Origin: Coprococcus comes ATCC 27758
Lineage (GTDB): Bacteria; Bacillota; Clostridia; Lachnospirales; Lachnospiraceae
DNA length: 64,000 nt
Assembly (NCBI RefSeq): GCF_025149785.1
Contig: NZ_CP102277.1
Coordinates: 124,001-188,000, forward strand
Direction of reading: 5' to 3'
Within the stretch, counting starts at the first letter, position 1, and each line of letters starts with the position of its first letter. The translations under genes were made by a program, and so were the position numbers. Shown piece after piece: positions 1 to 8,176 of the stretch. The notes under the pieces are model-generated. The model saw nothing but the letters and a program-made list of their open reading frames with translations. It ran no database searches and was not told where the DNA came from.

Positions 1-1
1 G

Positions 2-286
2 GTAGGCGAGATCATTTCCTGCGAAGCAGTCAAGAAATCCAAGAAACTGCTCTGCTCACAGGTTAAGATCGGAAGTCAGGTAAAACAGATCGTTTCCGGA
101 ATCAAAGCACACTATACACCGGAAGAAATGGTAGGTAAGAAGGTTATGGTTCTTGTGAACCTGAAACCTGCAAAACTCGCCGGAGTGCTTTCAGAAGGTA
201 TGTTGCTCTGCGCAGAAGATGCAGATGGTAATCTTGCGCTGATGACACCGGAGAAGAAGATGCCGGCAGGAGCAGAAATCTGTTAA
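2..286 (+). CDS. metG: Methionyl-tRNA synthetase, C-terminal tRNA-binding domain (partial)
   Basis: The 94 codons before the TAA form the OB-fold tRNA-binding domain that closes many bacterial MetRS proteins. Visible family features are a VKKSKKLL-type basic stretch, IVSGIK.HYTPEEMVGKKV and NLKPAKLAGVLSEGM. The domain raises affinity for tRNA(Met); the catalytic core lies left of the window. The gene order metG ... tatD ... rsmA further right is the usual Firmicutes order, which favours MetRS over a free-standing Trbp111-like protein. An intrinsic terminator follows the stop. Confidence 0.85.
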   Translation, partial: VGEIISCEAVKKSKKLLCSQVKIGSQVKQIVSGIKAHYTPEEMVGKKVMVLVNLKPAKLAGVLSEGMLLCAEDADGNLALMTPEKKMPAGAEIC

Positions 287-310
287 TTAAATGATTGGAT
301 AAATAAAAAC

Positions 311-352
311 GAGGAGAAGAATCCAGGATCTGGAAACTTCTCCTCAATTTTT
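311..352 (+). terminator. Intrinsic terminator after metG
   Basis: GAGGAGAAG at 311-319 pairs with CTTCTCCTC at 337-345 and is followed by a T-rich tract. It also overlaps the 3' end of the minus-strand gene at 351-587, so it may act in both directions. Confidence 0.75.
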
Positions 353-587
353 AATATTGAGAATTGTCTGATTTTTTTTCATCTGTGATACTTTCTTCGC
401 TGTTCAGCTTTGATTCTAAACCTGCATTCTTTTCTTTCAGTGTGGCAAGCTGGTGATTCAGCTCCAGATTTTGTGAGTACAGTTTTTTGTTCGACTGTTT
501 GAGTGTATGTATTCTGCACATAGAAAAAATAAGGAGAATAGCAAGTACAATAAGAGTAACATCTTTCCATATTATTTTATTTTTCAT
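351..587 (-). CDS. Small membrane-anchored coiled-coil protein (unknown function)
   Basis: The product has 78 residues. Residues 9-25 form one strongly hydrophobic membrane segment, followed by about 45 residues of leucine/glutamate/lysine-rich heptads (coiled coil) and an acidic tail. The layout resembles FtsL/DivIC-like or septum-associated small proteins, but no family signature is visible. A GGGAGGG ribosome site sits 6-12 bases before the ATG, which supports it as a real gene. Function unknown. Confidence 0.6.
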   Translation of the reverse strand: MKNKIIWKDVTLIVLAILLIFSMCRIHTLKQSNKKLYSQNLELNHQLATLKEKNAGLESKLNSEESITDEKKSDNSQY

Positions 588-702
588 AAACCTTTCCCTC
601 CCGTTGCATCCTTTTTGCTGTGTAATAATTATACATCAAACCCGAAAATTTACCACTGGCAAAGTGCTATATTTTATAGAACAAATAGAGCGAAAATTAG
701 TG

Positions 703-733
703 AAAAAGAAAAGAACCGGATAATTTCCGATTC
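703..733 (-). terminator. Intrinsic terminator after thiC
   Basis: On the minus strand GAATCGGA pairs with TCCGGTTC (plus-strand 713-733) and runs into TTTTCTTTTT. Confidence 0.75.
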
Positions 734-759
734 TCTTCTTTTGCAAGTAATCTTTAAGT

Positions 760-2070
760 TTACAGAATATCAATATATTCTCCGGCAAGTGCTTTGTTCA
801 TACTTCTTACAGCACAGAATTTTCCGCACATACTGCAGGTATCGCTGTGGTCATCTTCTGGTTTACGACTGTCACGGATTGCCTTTGCTGTTTCAGGATC
901 GAGAGCGCAGGCGTACTGTGCATCCCAGTCAAGAACACGGCGTGCATCTGCCATCTTGTCATCGATATCACGTGCATGCGGGATACCTTTTGCAATATCG
1001 GCAGCGTGAGCGGCAATTTTAGAAGCAATGATTCCCTGTTTGGTATCTTCTACGTTTGGAAGAGCAAGGTGTTCTGCCGGTGTAACGTAGCAAAGGAAAG
1101 CAGCTCCGCTCATAGCGGCAACAGCTCCACCGATGGCAGCTGTGATATGGTCATATCCAGGAGCGATATCAGTAACAAGAGGTCCAAGTACATAGAACGG
1201 TGCGCCCATGCAGATGCTCTGCTGCACTTTCATGTTGGCAGCAACCTGATCCAGCGGCACATGTCCAGGTCCTTCGACCATAACCTGTACATTATGATCC
1301 CATGCACGTTTGGTCAATTCTCCGAGACGTACAAGTTCTTCAATCTGGCATACATCTGTTGCGTCGGCAAGACATCCCGGACGGCAGGCATCACCAAGAG
1401 AAATAGTTACGTCGTATTCTTCGCAGATGTCGAGGATTTCATCGTAATGTTCATAGAATGGGTTTTCTTCTCCGGTCATGCACATCCATGCAAAGACAAG
1501 ACTTCCACCACGGCTTACGATGTTCATTTTACGTTTATGTTTTTTGATCTGTTCGATGGTTTTTCTTGTGATTCCACAGTGAAGTGTGACGAAGTCCACG
1601 CCATCCTCAGCATGAAGACGGACAACATCAATAAAATCCTGTGCAGTAAGAGTTGCCAGGTCTCTCTGATAATGAATAACACTGTCATAAACCGGTACGG
1701 TTCCGATCATAGCCGGGCACTCGTGAGTCAGCTTCTGGCGGAATGGCTGGGTATTACCGTGGCTGGAAAGATCCATGATTGCTTCTGCGCCGAGATTAAC
1801 GGCACTCATAACTTTCTGCATTTCGATATCGTAGTCTTTGCAGTCGCGGGAAACACCTAAGTTAACATTGATCTTGGTACGAAGCATGCTTCCGACACCT
1901 TCCGGATCAAGGCAGGTATGTTTTTTATTTGCACAGATGGCAACCTTACCTTCTGCGACAAGCTGCATCAGTTTTTCAACCGGCATATGTTCTTTTTTTG
2001 CTACAGTTTCGATTTCAGGAGTCAGAATTCCTTTTCTGGCAGCGTCCATCTGGGTTGTGTAATTTCTCAT
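760..2070 (-). CDS. thiC: Phosphomethylpyrimidine synthase ThiC
   Basis: ThiC converts aminoimidazole ribotide to HMP phosphate, the pyrimidine half of thiamine, by radical SAM chemistry. The 436-residue protein is the short form lacking the long N-terminal extension of the enterobacterial enzyme (about 630 aa). Recognizable blocks are [50 protein letters not shown] and the C-terminal [4Fe-4S] cysteines 412, 415 and 419. The cysteine spacing is CX2CX3C, one residue shorter than the textbook CX2CX4C. The ATG follows ACGGAGGC. It lies downstream of thiW on the same strand, but about 350 bases away and with its own structured leader. Confidence 0.95.
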   Translation of the reverse strand: MRNYTTQMDAARKGILTPEIETVAKKEHMPVEKLMQLVAEGKVAICANKKHTCLDPEGVGSMLRTKINVNLGVSRDCKDYDIEMQKVMSAVNLGAEAIMDLSSHGNTQPFRQKLTHECPAMIGTVPVYDSVIHYQRDLATLTAQDFIDVVRLHAEDGVDFVTLHCGITRKTIEQIKKHKRKMNIVSRGGSLVFAWMCMTGEENPFYEHYDEILDICEEYDVTISLGDACRPGCLADATDVCQIEELVRLGELTKRAWDHNVQVMVEGPGHVPLDQVAANMKVQQSICMGAPFYVLGPLVTDIAPGYDHITAAIGGAVAAMSGAAFLCYVTPAEHLALPNVEDTKQGIIASKIAAHAADIAKGIPHARDIDDKMADARRVLDWDAQYACALDPETAKAIRDSRKPEDDHSDTCSMCGKFCAVRSMNKALAGEYIDIL

Positions 2071-2099
2071 GTTGTTTTGCCTCCGTTTCTTATTTGTCT

Positions 2100-2162
2100 G
2101 ATACCAGGGTCAAAAGCACGTAGCAATCTGGTATCAAAGGGGTCAAAATATCTTTTGCCCCA
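2100..2162 (-). promoter_or_regulatory. Structured leader of thiC with two hairpins
   Basis: GATACCAG (2100-2107) and CTGGTATC (2128-2135) are a perfect 8-bp inverted repeat. A 9-bp direct repeat GGGTCAAAA occurs at 2107-2115 and 2140-2148, and a second imperfect hairpin lies at about 2139-2162. None of the TPP aptamer landmarks (CTGAGA, ACCTGAT, GGATAATGCC) is present here. The role is unknown; it could be a regulatory leader or an interspersed repeat. The rest of the 350-base gap between thiW and thiC holds only short palindromes (for example 2389-2408) and no gene. Confidence 0.45.
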
Positions 2163-2419
2163 ACATCATTTGTATGTGAGTATCACAAAAATCTGGCGTC
2201 AGCAAAACACGGACAGCGTACACGAAAAAAACCAGACACAGCCTGATGGGTACACTTCCAGTTCGAAATGATAGAATTGCTAACGCCTTTGTCGGAAAAT
2301 TTCCGGCAATGAACAGGATTTTATTTGAAAATCTCTGCCTTTTATTACGCGATACAAGGTGGTGTCCCCGGTGTAACGCGGTTTCATTTACAGCAGAGTG
2401 CTGTAAGAATGAATGATGA

Positions 2420-2926
2420 TTATGCTTCTTTGATCTGTGACATAACGCCGCCTTTTTCCAGAACTGTGATCAGGATGAAAGCAAGGATGCTTCCTGCGAC
2501 AGTGGAAATAAGGAATGGAACGACATAAACGAAAAGTCCTGCCGGCGCAATTCCCATCAGATACAAAGCAACCGGATAAGCGGCAAGTGCGCCAAGGAAT
2601 CCGGTTCCGATCGCTTCGGCAAGGCAGGTAAGACTTAAGATGTGGCATTTTTTGTAGACAAGACCACAGCATAAAGCACCGACCATGCTTCCAGGGAAAG
2701 CCATAAGGCTTCCGAGGCCGAGCAGATTGCGGAGTAAACTTGCACAGAATGCAATGCCAACGCCCCATGCAGGACCAAGTGTTACGGCGGCAAGAATGTT
2801 GACCATATGCTGTACCGGAGCGCATTTGCTTCCGGCAACCGGTACACTGATAAAGCTTCCGACGATTGCAAGCGCGGTGAGAACACCGGCAAGTGCGAGT
2901 TTCTTTGTTGTATTATTTTGTTTCAT
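2420..2926 (-). CDS. thiW: ThiW, S component of a thiazole ECF transporter
   Basis: A 168-residue protein with five to six hydrophobic segments and the ThiW block around residues 28-45 (VPVAGSKCAPVQHMVNI). ThiW is the substrate-binding membrane subunit predicted to import hydroxyethylthiazole with a shared ECF energizing module, which is not in the window. It stands directly behind a TPP riboswitch and terminator, so it should be shut off when TPP is plentiful. The ATG follows GGAGAACTCTACT. With thiC it covers pyrimidine synthesis plus thiazole salvage. Confidence 0.9.
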   Translation of the reverse strand: MKQNNTTKKLALAGVLTALAIVGSFISVPVAGSKCAPVQHMVNILAAVTLGPAWGVGIAFCASLLRNLLGLGSLMAFPGSMVGALCCGLVYKKCHILSLTCLAEAIGTGFLGALAAYPVALYLMGIAPAGLFVYVVPFLISTVAGSILAFILITVLEKGGVMSQIKEA

Positions 2927-2973
2927 AGTAGAGTTCTCCTTTCAAAATGAACTTCCTGTCTCATTGTATACAC

Positions 2974-3005
2974 AAAAAAGGAACCCCACACCTGAGTGGA
3001 GTTCC
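2974..3005 (-). terminator. Riboswitch-controlled terminator upstream of thiW
   Basis: On the minus strand GGAACTCCAC pairs with GTGGGGTTCC and is followed by TTTTTT. It lies between the TPP aptamer and the thiW start, where the expression platform is expected. Confidence 0.85.
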
Positions 3006-3105
3006 TGCTGTCCGTAATCACTGAACACATCATCTTCGTGTTCCTGATATGTCATGTAAAAAATAAAAGATGCGGAGGCATCTCTATCAAATACATGGTA
3101 TACAT

Positions 3106-3185
3106 TCCCTCCGTTGGCATTATCCAAATCAGGTTACAGGTCGGGATAAATAAATCCCCTCTCAGCCGGCAATCTCCAGCTCCCT
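3106..3185 (-). ncRNA. TPP riboswitch aptamer (THI element)
   Basis: The minus strand contains the conserved TPP-aptamer blocks in order: GGGAGC at the 5' end, GGCTGAGAGG, GACCTGTAACCTGATTTGG, GGATAATGCCAACG and the closing GGAGGGA. The last strand pairs back to the first to form P1. The downstream terminator and thiW indicate transcriptional OFF control by thiamine pyrophosphate. Confidence 0.95.
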
Positions 3186-3212
3186 GGTACATATGAACTT
3201 GTACAAATAGAA

Positions 3213-3241
3213 TTATAGCGCGGTATGCCGGATTTGACAAG
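3213..3241 (-). promoter_or_regulatory. Sigma-A promoter of the thiW riboswitch transcript
   Basis: Minus-strand TTGTCA, a 17-base spacer and TATAAT; the start would fall just before the aptamer. Confidence 0.8.
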
Positions 3242-3300
3242 AGGAAATGAAAAAGTATCTCAGAAAAGACATTGTGCAGAATCAGAGTACATTTTTGTAC

Positions 3301-3332
3301 AATAAAAGACGGACAGAAAATTCTGCCCGTCC
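3301..3332 (-). terminator. Intrinsic terminator after the gene at 3371-3661
   Basis: Minus strand: GGACGGGCAG pairs with CTGTCCGTC, followed by TTTTATT. Confidence 0.75.
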
Positions 3333-3370
3333 GGAATTTCATTACCGTCTTATGTAGAATACAGCAGAGA

Positions 3371-3661
3371 TTAGCTGAGCTCTACCTTTAAAGCATCTTC
3401 CGGTTTGAATTCATTGTAAAGGTCATAGATGTTGTGACCAGTAGACTCGCTGAGGACACGACCTTCCAGAGAGTAGCAGCGGATGAAACGCTTTTTGTCG
3501 ATTGCTGACCAATGCTCTACATCCCAGCTCATGTATCCGTCTTCATCAGACTTTTTTTCTTTCAGGTATACATCAACCTGGCGTCCGTCTACCATAATGT
3601 CTACAAGTTTCTTTGTGTCGGCTTCCAGCTCGACATTGTTTACAGTGTCAAATACTTTCAT
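3371..3661 (-). CDS. Small acidic protein of unknown function
   Basis: A 96-residue soluble, acidic protein with no signal peptide or membrane segment. It is rich in beta-prone VDVYLKEKK and aromatic SWDVEHWSAI stretches. The ATG is preceded by ATAGGAGGATTTTAAA, a strong ribosome site, and the gene is closed by its own terminator, so it is probably a one-gene transcript. I recognize no family. Confidence 0.65.
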   Translation of the reverse strand: MKVFDTVNNVELEADTKKLVDIMVDGRQVDVYLKEKKSDEDGYMSWDVEHWSAIDKKRFIRCYSLEGRVLSESTGHNIYDLYNEFKPEDALKVELS

Positions 3662-3867
3662 TTTAAAATCCTCCTATAATATCTGATCAGAATCTTCAGA
3701 AATATATTCCCCATACATTTGCAGATGTGATCTATTTGCACTATCTATAGTATACATAGAAGAAACCGGATAAGCAAGTAAAAAAAGTGACTATTCAGCG
3801 GCTAAGAATGTGTGGTATACTTAGAACATCTTAGAGCAGTCAGTAAAAAGAAAGCGAGACGAAGGAA

Positions 3868-4629
3868 ATGATATTTGATACACATGCACATTATGATGAT
3901 GAACAGTTTGACGGGGACCGGGATGAGCTTTTAAAATCTATGCCGGATCTTGGAGTTGGAACAATCGTGGATGTAAGTGCGACTTATGAATCCTGTGAGA
4001 AGGTTTTGACACTTGCCGGAAAGTATCCACATGTTTATGCTGCAATCGGTGTGCATCCGGATGAGGTTGGAGAACTTAACGAAGATAAGATCCAGCACAT
4101 GAAAGAACTCTGCTGTAACAAAAAAGTGGTTGCAGTCGGAGAGATCGGTCTGGATTATTATTGGGATAATGAACCGCATGAGGTACAGCAGAAGTGGTTT
4201 ATCCGCCAGCTGGAGCTCGCGGGAGAAGTAAAGAAACCAGTAATTATCCACAGCAGGGAAGCTGCCGCAGATACCATGTATATCATGAAAAATTATGCAC
4301 AGGGACTTGACGGAGTTATTCACTGCTATTCCTATTCACGTGAAATGGCTGAAGAATATGTGAAGATGGGATTCTATATTGGAATCGGTGGAGTCGTCAC
4401 ATTTAAGAATGCAAAGAAATTAAAAGATGTCGCAGCTGCGATCCCGATCGAGAAGATCGTGCTGGAGACAGACTGCCCGTATATGGCACCGGAGCCGTAC
4501 CGTGGCAAACGGAATCAGTCTTCTTATATCCGGTATGTGGCTGAGAAAATTGCAGAGTTAAAAGAGATGAGTCAGGAAGAAGTGATCGCTGTGACAGAGA
4601 AAAATGCGAGAGATCTGTACGGCATCTAA
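3868..4629 (+). CDS. tatD: TatD family hydrolase (metal-dependent DNase)
   Basis: The product has 253 residues, the normal TatD length. The metal-binding motif DTHAHYDD is at residues 4-11. GEIGLDYYWD, VIIHSREA, GVIHCYS and ETDCPYMAPEP supply the remaining metal ligands of the TIM barrel. TatD proteins are Mg-dependent 3'-5' exonucleases implicated in DNA repair and processing of damaged ends. The next gene, rsmA, starts 33 bases downstream, as in many Firmicutes (the yabD-ksgA neighbourhood). Confidence 0.92.
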   Translation: MIFDTHAHYDDEQFDGDRDELLKSMPDLGVGTIVDVSATYESCEKVLTLAGKYPHVYAAIGVHPDEVGELNEDKIQHMKELCCNKKVVAVGEIGLDYYWDNEPHEVQQKWFIRQLELAGEVKKPVIIHSREAAADTMYIMKNYAQGLDGVIHCYSYSREMAEEYVKMGFYIGIGGVVTFKNAKKLKDVAAAIPIEKIVLETDCPYMAPEPYRGKRNQSSYIRYVAEKIAELKEMSQEEVIAVTEKNARDLYGI

Positions 4630-4662
4630 GACGCAGGCAATGAATAATCAGGAGAATAACAG

Positions 4663-5547
4663 ATGAAAACACCTACACTTGGAAATCCGCAGAATACCAT
4701 TGAGATTCTGCAAAAATATAATTTTAATTTTCAGAAAAAATTTGGACAGAACTTTCTGATCGATGAGCATGTGCTGGATAAGATCATTCGTGCAGCCGAG
4801 ATCACAAAGGATGATTACGTGTTGGAGATCGGCCCTGGAATCGGGACGATGACACAGTACCTTGCCTGTGCGGCAAGAGAAGTAACTGCAGTTGAGATAG
4901 ACCGTGCACTGATTCCAATTCTTGAAGACACGCTGAAAGAATATGACAACGTATCGATCATCAATGAAGATATCCTGAAGGTGGATATTGCAGCACTTGC
5001 AAAGGAGAAGAACGGAGGACGGCCGATCAAGGTGGTTGCGAATCTTCCATATTATATAACGACACCGATCATCATGGGCTTATTTGAAAGCCATGTGCCG
5101 CTTGAGAGTATTACGGTTATGGTACAGAAAGAAGTGGCTGACCGTATGCAGGTAGGACCGGGAACAAAGGATTATGGTGCACTTTCACTTGCTGTACAGT
5201 ATTATGCAGAGCCGTATATTGTTGCAAATGTACCCCCGAACTGTTTCATGCCGCGTCCGGCAGTCGGCTCAGCAGTAATCCGCCTGACAAGACATCAGAA
5301 GCCTCCGGTAGAGGTTATGGATGAAAAGCTGATGTTCCGCCTTATACGGGCATCCTTTAATCAGAGGAGGAAGACTTTGGCAAATGGCCTTAAGAATTCA
5401 GGAGAGCTGAATCTTTCGAAGGAAGTCATTACTGCTGCGATAGAGAAACTCGGAAAAGGAAGCAGTGTCCGGGGAGAAGCACTGGATCTGGAAGAATTTG
5501 CCAGACTGACTAATATTATAAAGGAGGAAATGGAGCATGAAGTATGA
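4663..5547 (+). CDS. rsmA: 16S rRNA (adenine1518-N6/adenine1519-N6)-dimethyltransferase
   Basis: RsmA/KsgA dimethylates two adjacent adenines in the 3' terminal helix of 16S rRNA late in 30S assembly. The 294-residue protein shows KFGQNFLID near residue 26, SAM-binding EIGPGIGTMT, the N6-adenine methyltransferase motif NLPYY and FNQRRKTL in the C-terminal domain. The ATG follows AGGAGAAT. Its last 11 bases overlap the next gene, suggesting translational coupling. Loss of this enzyme gives kasugamycin resistance in other bacteria. Confidence 0.95.
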   Translation: MKTPTLGNPQNTIEILQKYNFNFQKKFGQNFLIDEHVLDKIIRAAEITKDDYVLEIGPGIGTMTQYLACAAREVTAVEIDRALIPILEDTLKEYDNVSIINEDILKVDIAALAKEKNGGRPIKVVANLPYYITTPIIMGLFESHVPLESITVMVQKEVADRMQVGPGTKDYGALSLAVQYYAEPYIVANVPPNCFMPRPAVGSAVIRLTRHQKPPVEVMDEKLMFRLIRASFNQRRKTLANGLKNSGELNLSKEVITAAIEKLGKGSSVRGEALDLEEFARLTNIIKEEMEHEV

Positions 5548-6220
5548 AATCAAGGGTGATACCCTTCCGGTAGTGATCTGCCATCTGGAAGCTGGCGAGC
5601 GGATGATCACAGAGCGGGGATCCATGGCATGGATGTCTCCGAATATGAAGATGGAGACTTCGACAAATGGAGGATTTGGAAAAGCATTTGGAAGAATGTT
5701 CTCTGGAGAAGCGATGTTCCAGAATATCTATACCGCACAGGGAGGAAATGGACTGATCGCATTTGCATCCAGCTTTCCGGGTTCGATCAAGGCATTTGAA
5801 ATCGGACCGGGGCAAGAATATATTTTTCAGAAAAAAGCATTCCTTGCTGGCGAACCTGGAGTAAATATATCTGTTCATTTTCACAAGAAAGTGGCTTCAG
5901 GACTATTTGGAGGAGAAGGATTTATCTTGCAGAAGGTATCCGGAAATGGAATTGTATTTGCAGAATTCGATGGACATGTGGTAGAATACGAATTACAACC
6001 TGGTCAGCAGATCGTGATTGATTCCGGTTATCTGGCAGCGATGAGTGTAACATGCCAGATGGATATCCAGACTGTGCCGGGACTTAAGAATATTGTCTTT
6101 GGCGGAGAAGGATTATTTAATACGGTTATTACAGGACCGGGACATGTATGGCTTCAGACAATGCCGATCAGCAGTGTGGCAGATTCATTGAGACCATATT
6201 TTCCAACAAGTAGTAAGTAG
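5537..6220 (+). CDS. AIM24/TIGR00266 family protein
   Basis: The 227-residue protein is the bacterial AIM24-like family, a double-psi or trimeric beta fold of unknown biochemical role. Typical blocks are LEAGERMITERGSMAWMS near the N terminus, ALIAFASSFPGSI-like text in the middle and FGGEGLFNTVITGPGHVWLQT near the C terminus. It starts inside the rsmA stop region (11-base overlap) with AAGGAGGAAATG as its ribosome site, so it is co-translated with rsmA. Confidence 0.85.
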   Translation: MKYEIKGDTLPVVICHLEAGERMITERGSMAWMSPNMKMETSTNGGFGKAFGRMFSGEAMFQNIYTAQGGNGLIAFASSFPGSIKAFEIGPGQEYIFQKKAFLAGEPGVNISVHFHKKVASGLFGGEGFILQKVSGNGIVFAEFDGHVVEYELQPGQQIVIDSGYLAAMSVTCQMDIQTVPGLKNIVFGGEGLFNTVITGPGHVWLQTMPISSVADSLRPYFPTSSK

Positions 6221-6330
6221 TTTACAAATAAGAAGAAGGGACGGGGGACGATGCTAAAAGTGCGTGTTTCCGTCCTTCATTCATACTTTCTGCAGTATTT
6301 GCAGAGTCTTTAACAGAAAGGAGTAGGTGT

Positions 6331-7719
6331 ATGACAAATTCAGTGAACAGTGCGAAAGATCTGGATAGCATTCTGTTTGATATTTCGCCGAAAATCAAGG
6401 AACTTGCCGGATTATGTGAAGCGAATACCGGGATCGACAAAGAACTTTTTGTAAAGCATGATGTAAAAAGAGGTCTCCGTGATGTAAACGGAAAAGGAGT
6501 CCTTGCGGGACTTACCAACATTTCCGATGTATGTGCCAAAAAGATTGTAAATGGCGAAGAAGTTCCGTGTGCCGGTAATTTGTATTATCGAGGCTATAAC
6601 ATCAAGGATCTGGTTCGTGGATTCCTGGATGCGGATCATTTTGGATATGAAGAAATTGCATATCTGCTTCTTTTTGGTGAACTTCCGACGGTTGTACAGC
6701 TGGATGGGTTTCATGAGACACTGACGGAGAGAAGGACACTTCCGCCGAATTTTGTGCGCGATGTTATTATGAAGGCACCGAGCCATGATATGATGAACAA
6801 TATTTCAAGGGCGATTCTGAATCTGTATTCTTACGATGAAAAAGCTGATGATACTTCAATCCCGAATGTTCTCAGACAGTGTCTGAACCTGATCAGTGAA
6901 TTTCCGATGCTGATGGTCTACGGATATCATGCATACAATTATCGTCAGGGTCAGGATATGTACATCTATGCACCGGATCCGCAGAAGTCCACCGCGGAAA
7001 ATATTCTGATGATGCTTCGTGAAGACCGACAGTATACGGAGCTGGAAGCAAGGATCCTGGATATGGCACTTGTGCTGCATATGGATCACGGTGGTGGAAA
7101 CAACTCTACATTTACTACCCACGTTGTCACTTCGTCCGGAACAGACACCTATTCTACAATTTCTGCTGCAATGGCATCGTTAAAAGGTCCGAAGCACGGC
7201 GGTGCGAACATCAAAGTGACGCAGATGTTTGCTGATATGAAAGAAGAGGTCAAAGACTGGGAAGATGACGATGAGGTAAGAGCATATCTGGAAGGTCTGC
7301 TTGCAAGGGAGAGGTTTGATAAAAAAGGTCTGATCTATGGAATGGGTCATGCGATTTATTCAGTATCTGATCCACGTGCTGAGATTTTCAAGAAATTTGT
7401 GGCTCAGCTTGCACATGAAAAAGGATACGATAAAGAATACGCACTTTATGAGAAAGTGGAACATATGGCACCGGAAATCATTGCCGAAAAAAGAAAGATG
7501 TATAAAGGGGTAAATGCAAATGTCGATTTTTACAGCGGACTGGTTTACCATATGCTTGGAATTCCGGAGCAGCTTTATACGCCGATCTTTGCCGCAGCGC
7601 GAATCGTTGGATGGAGTGCACATCGTCTGGAAGAGCTGATCAATGTGGATAAGATTATTCGTCCGGCATATATGCCACTGGCAGAGTATCGAGAATATAA
7701 AAATTTAAATGACCGATAG
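6331..7719 (+). CDS. Citrate synthase (citrate/2-methylcitrate synthase family)
   Basis: Condenses acetyl-CoA with oxaloacetate (or propionyl-CoA for the methylcitrate branch). The 462-residue protein has the catalytic histidines in HMDHGGGNNSTFTT and GPKHGGAN, then the aspartate-bearing region GMGHAIYSVSDPRAEIF and the C-terminal GWSAHRLEEL. It is somewhat longer than the 370-430 residues of common type II enzymes because of an N-terminal extension of about 80 residues seen in anaerobic Clostridia. The start has AGAAAGGAG upstream. In these organisms it usually feeds glutamate synthesis through a partial TCA cycle. Confidence 0.9.
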   Translation: MTNSVNSAKDLDSILFDISPKIKELAGLCEANTGIDKELFVKHDVKRGLRDVNGKGVLAGLTNISDVCAKKIVNGEEVPCAGNLYYRGYNIKDLVRGFLDADHFGYEEIAYLLLFGELPTVVQLDGFHETLTERRTLPPNFVRDVIMKAPSHDMMNNISRAILNLYSYDEKADDTSIPNVLRQCLNLISEFPMLMVYGYHAYNYRQGQDMYIYAPDPQKSTAENILMMLREDRQYTELEARILDMALVLHMDHGGGNNSTFTTHVVTSSGTDTYSTISAAMASLKGPKHGGANIKVTQMFADMKEEVKDWEDDDEVRAYLEGLLARERFDKKGLIYGMGHAIYSVSDPRAEIFKKFVAQLAHEKGYDKEYALYEKVEHMAPEIIAEKRKMYKGVNANVDFYSGLVYHMLGIPEQLYTPIFAAARIVGWSAHRLEELINVDKIIRPAYMPLAEYREYKNLNDR

Positions 7720-7721
7720 TG

Positions 7722-7750
7722 TTGACAAACTGCTATGTAGTATGTAAAAT
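7722..7750 (+). promoter_or_regulatory. Sigma-A promoter for the HPr-like/LysR unit
   Basis: TTGACA, 17-base spacer and TAAAAT, starting three bases after the citrate synthase stop. The downstream leader is about 120 bases long. Confidence 0.8.
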
Positions 7751-7760
7751 AAAGAAACGA

Positions 7761-7785
7761 CTGATATGTTCAAATGACATATCAG
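7761..7785 (+). promoter_or_regulatory. Perfect hairpin in the 5' leader (possible operator)
   Basis: CTGATATGT and ACATATCAG form a 9-bp inverted repeat with a 7-base loop, about ten bases past the -10 box. No T-tract follows, so it is not a standard terminator. A regulator site or mRNA stabilizer is possible. Confidence 0.45.
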
Positions 7786-7871
7786 ACATTTCAAAGAGAT
7801 ATTTCTCAAATTGTACGATATTGTGTAAACTAGACATCAGGAAAAAAAGACTTGCGGAGGGTTAACCTATT

Positions 7872-8129
7872 ATGGTACAGAAGAATATACGTTTTATGAC
7901 TACAGGACAATTGATGACTTTTTGTAATGTTTGCCAGAAGATGAATGCAGATATTACGGTAAAGGATGTGACAGGACGTTTCGAGATCGATGCCAAATCG
8001 ATCGTGGGACTGATGACGATAAGAATGGGAGAGAAGATGCATCTTCTGATCGAAGGCGAAGAGGAACATCTGGCCGACAGTTATTTTGAAAAATTTGACT
8101 GTACACCGGTTACGATTCCGTTCAGTTAA
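7872..8129 (+). CDS. HPr-like domain protein lacking the active-site histidine
   Basis: An 85-residue protein that matches the HPr fold in length and in its C-terminal half (DAKSIVGLMTIRMGEKMHLLIEGEEE resembles the SIMGLMSL block of HPr). The GIHARPA active-site segment that carries the phosphorylated histidine is absent, as is an obvious regulatory-serine context. It is therefore unlikely to pass phosphate in the PTS and may be a regulatory or adaptor homologue. GGAGG precedes the ATG. It is probably co-transcribed with the LysR gene behind it. Confidence 0.65.
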   Translation: MVQKNIRFMTTGQLMTFCNVCQKMNADITVKDVTGRFEIDAKSIVGLMTIRMGEKMHLLIEGEEEHLADSYFEKFDCTPVTIPFS

Positions 8130-8176
8130 AGGCGGCACTGGATATGCCGGAGATATACGGAACAAGGAGCAGGAAG

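Noticed and set aside
847-1860. Long plus-strand open frame opposite thiC
   Set aside because: It is a shadow of thiC in another frame: no ribosome site, no recognizable domain and biased composition.
2071-2419. A second TPP riboswitch upstream of thiC
   Set aside because: None of the conserved THI-box blocks is present on the minus strand.
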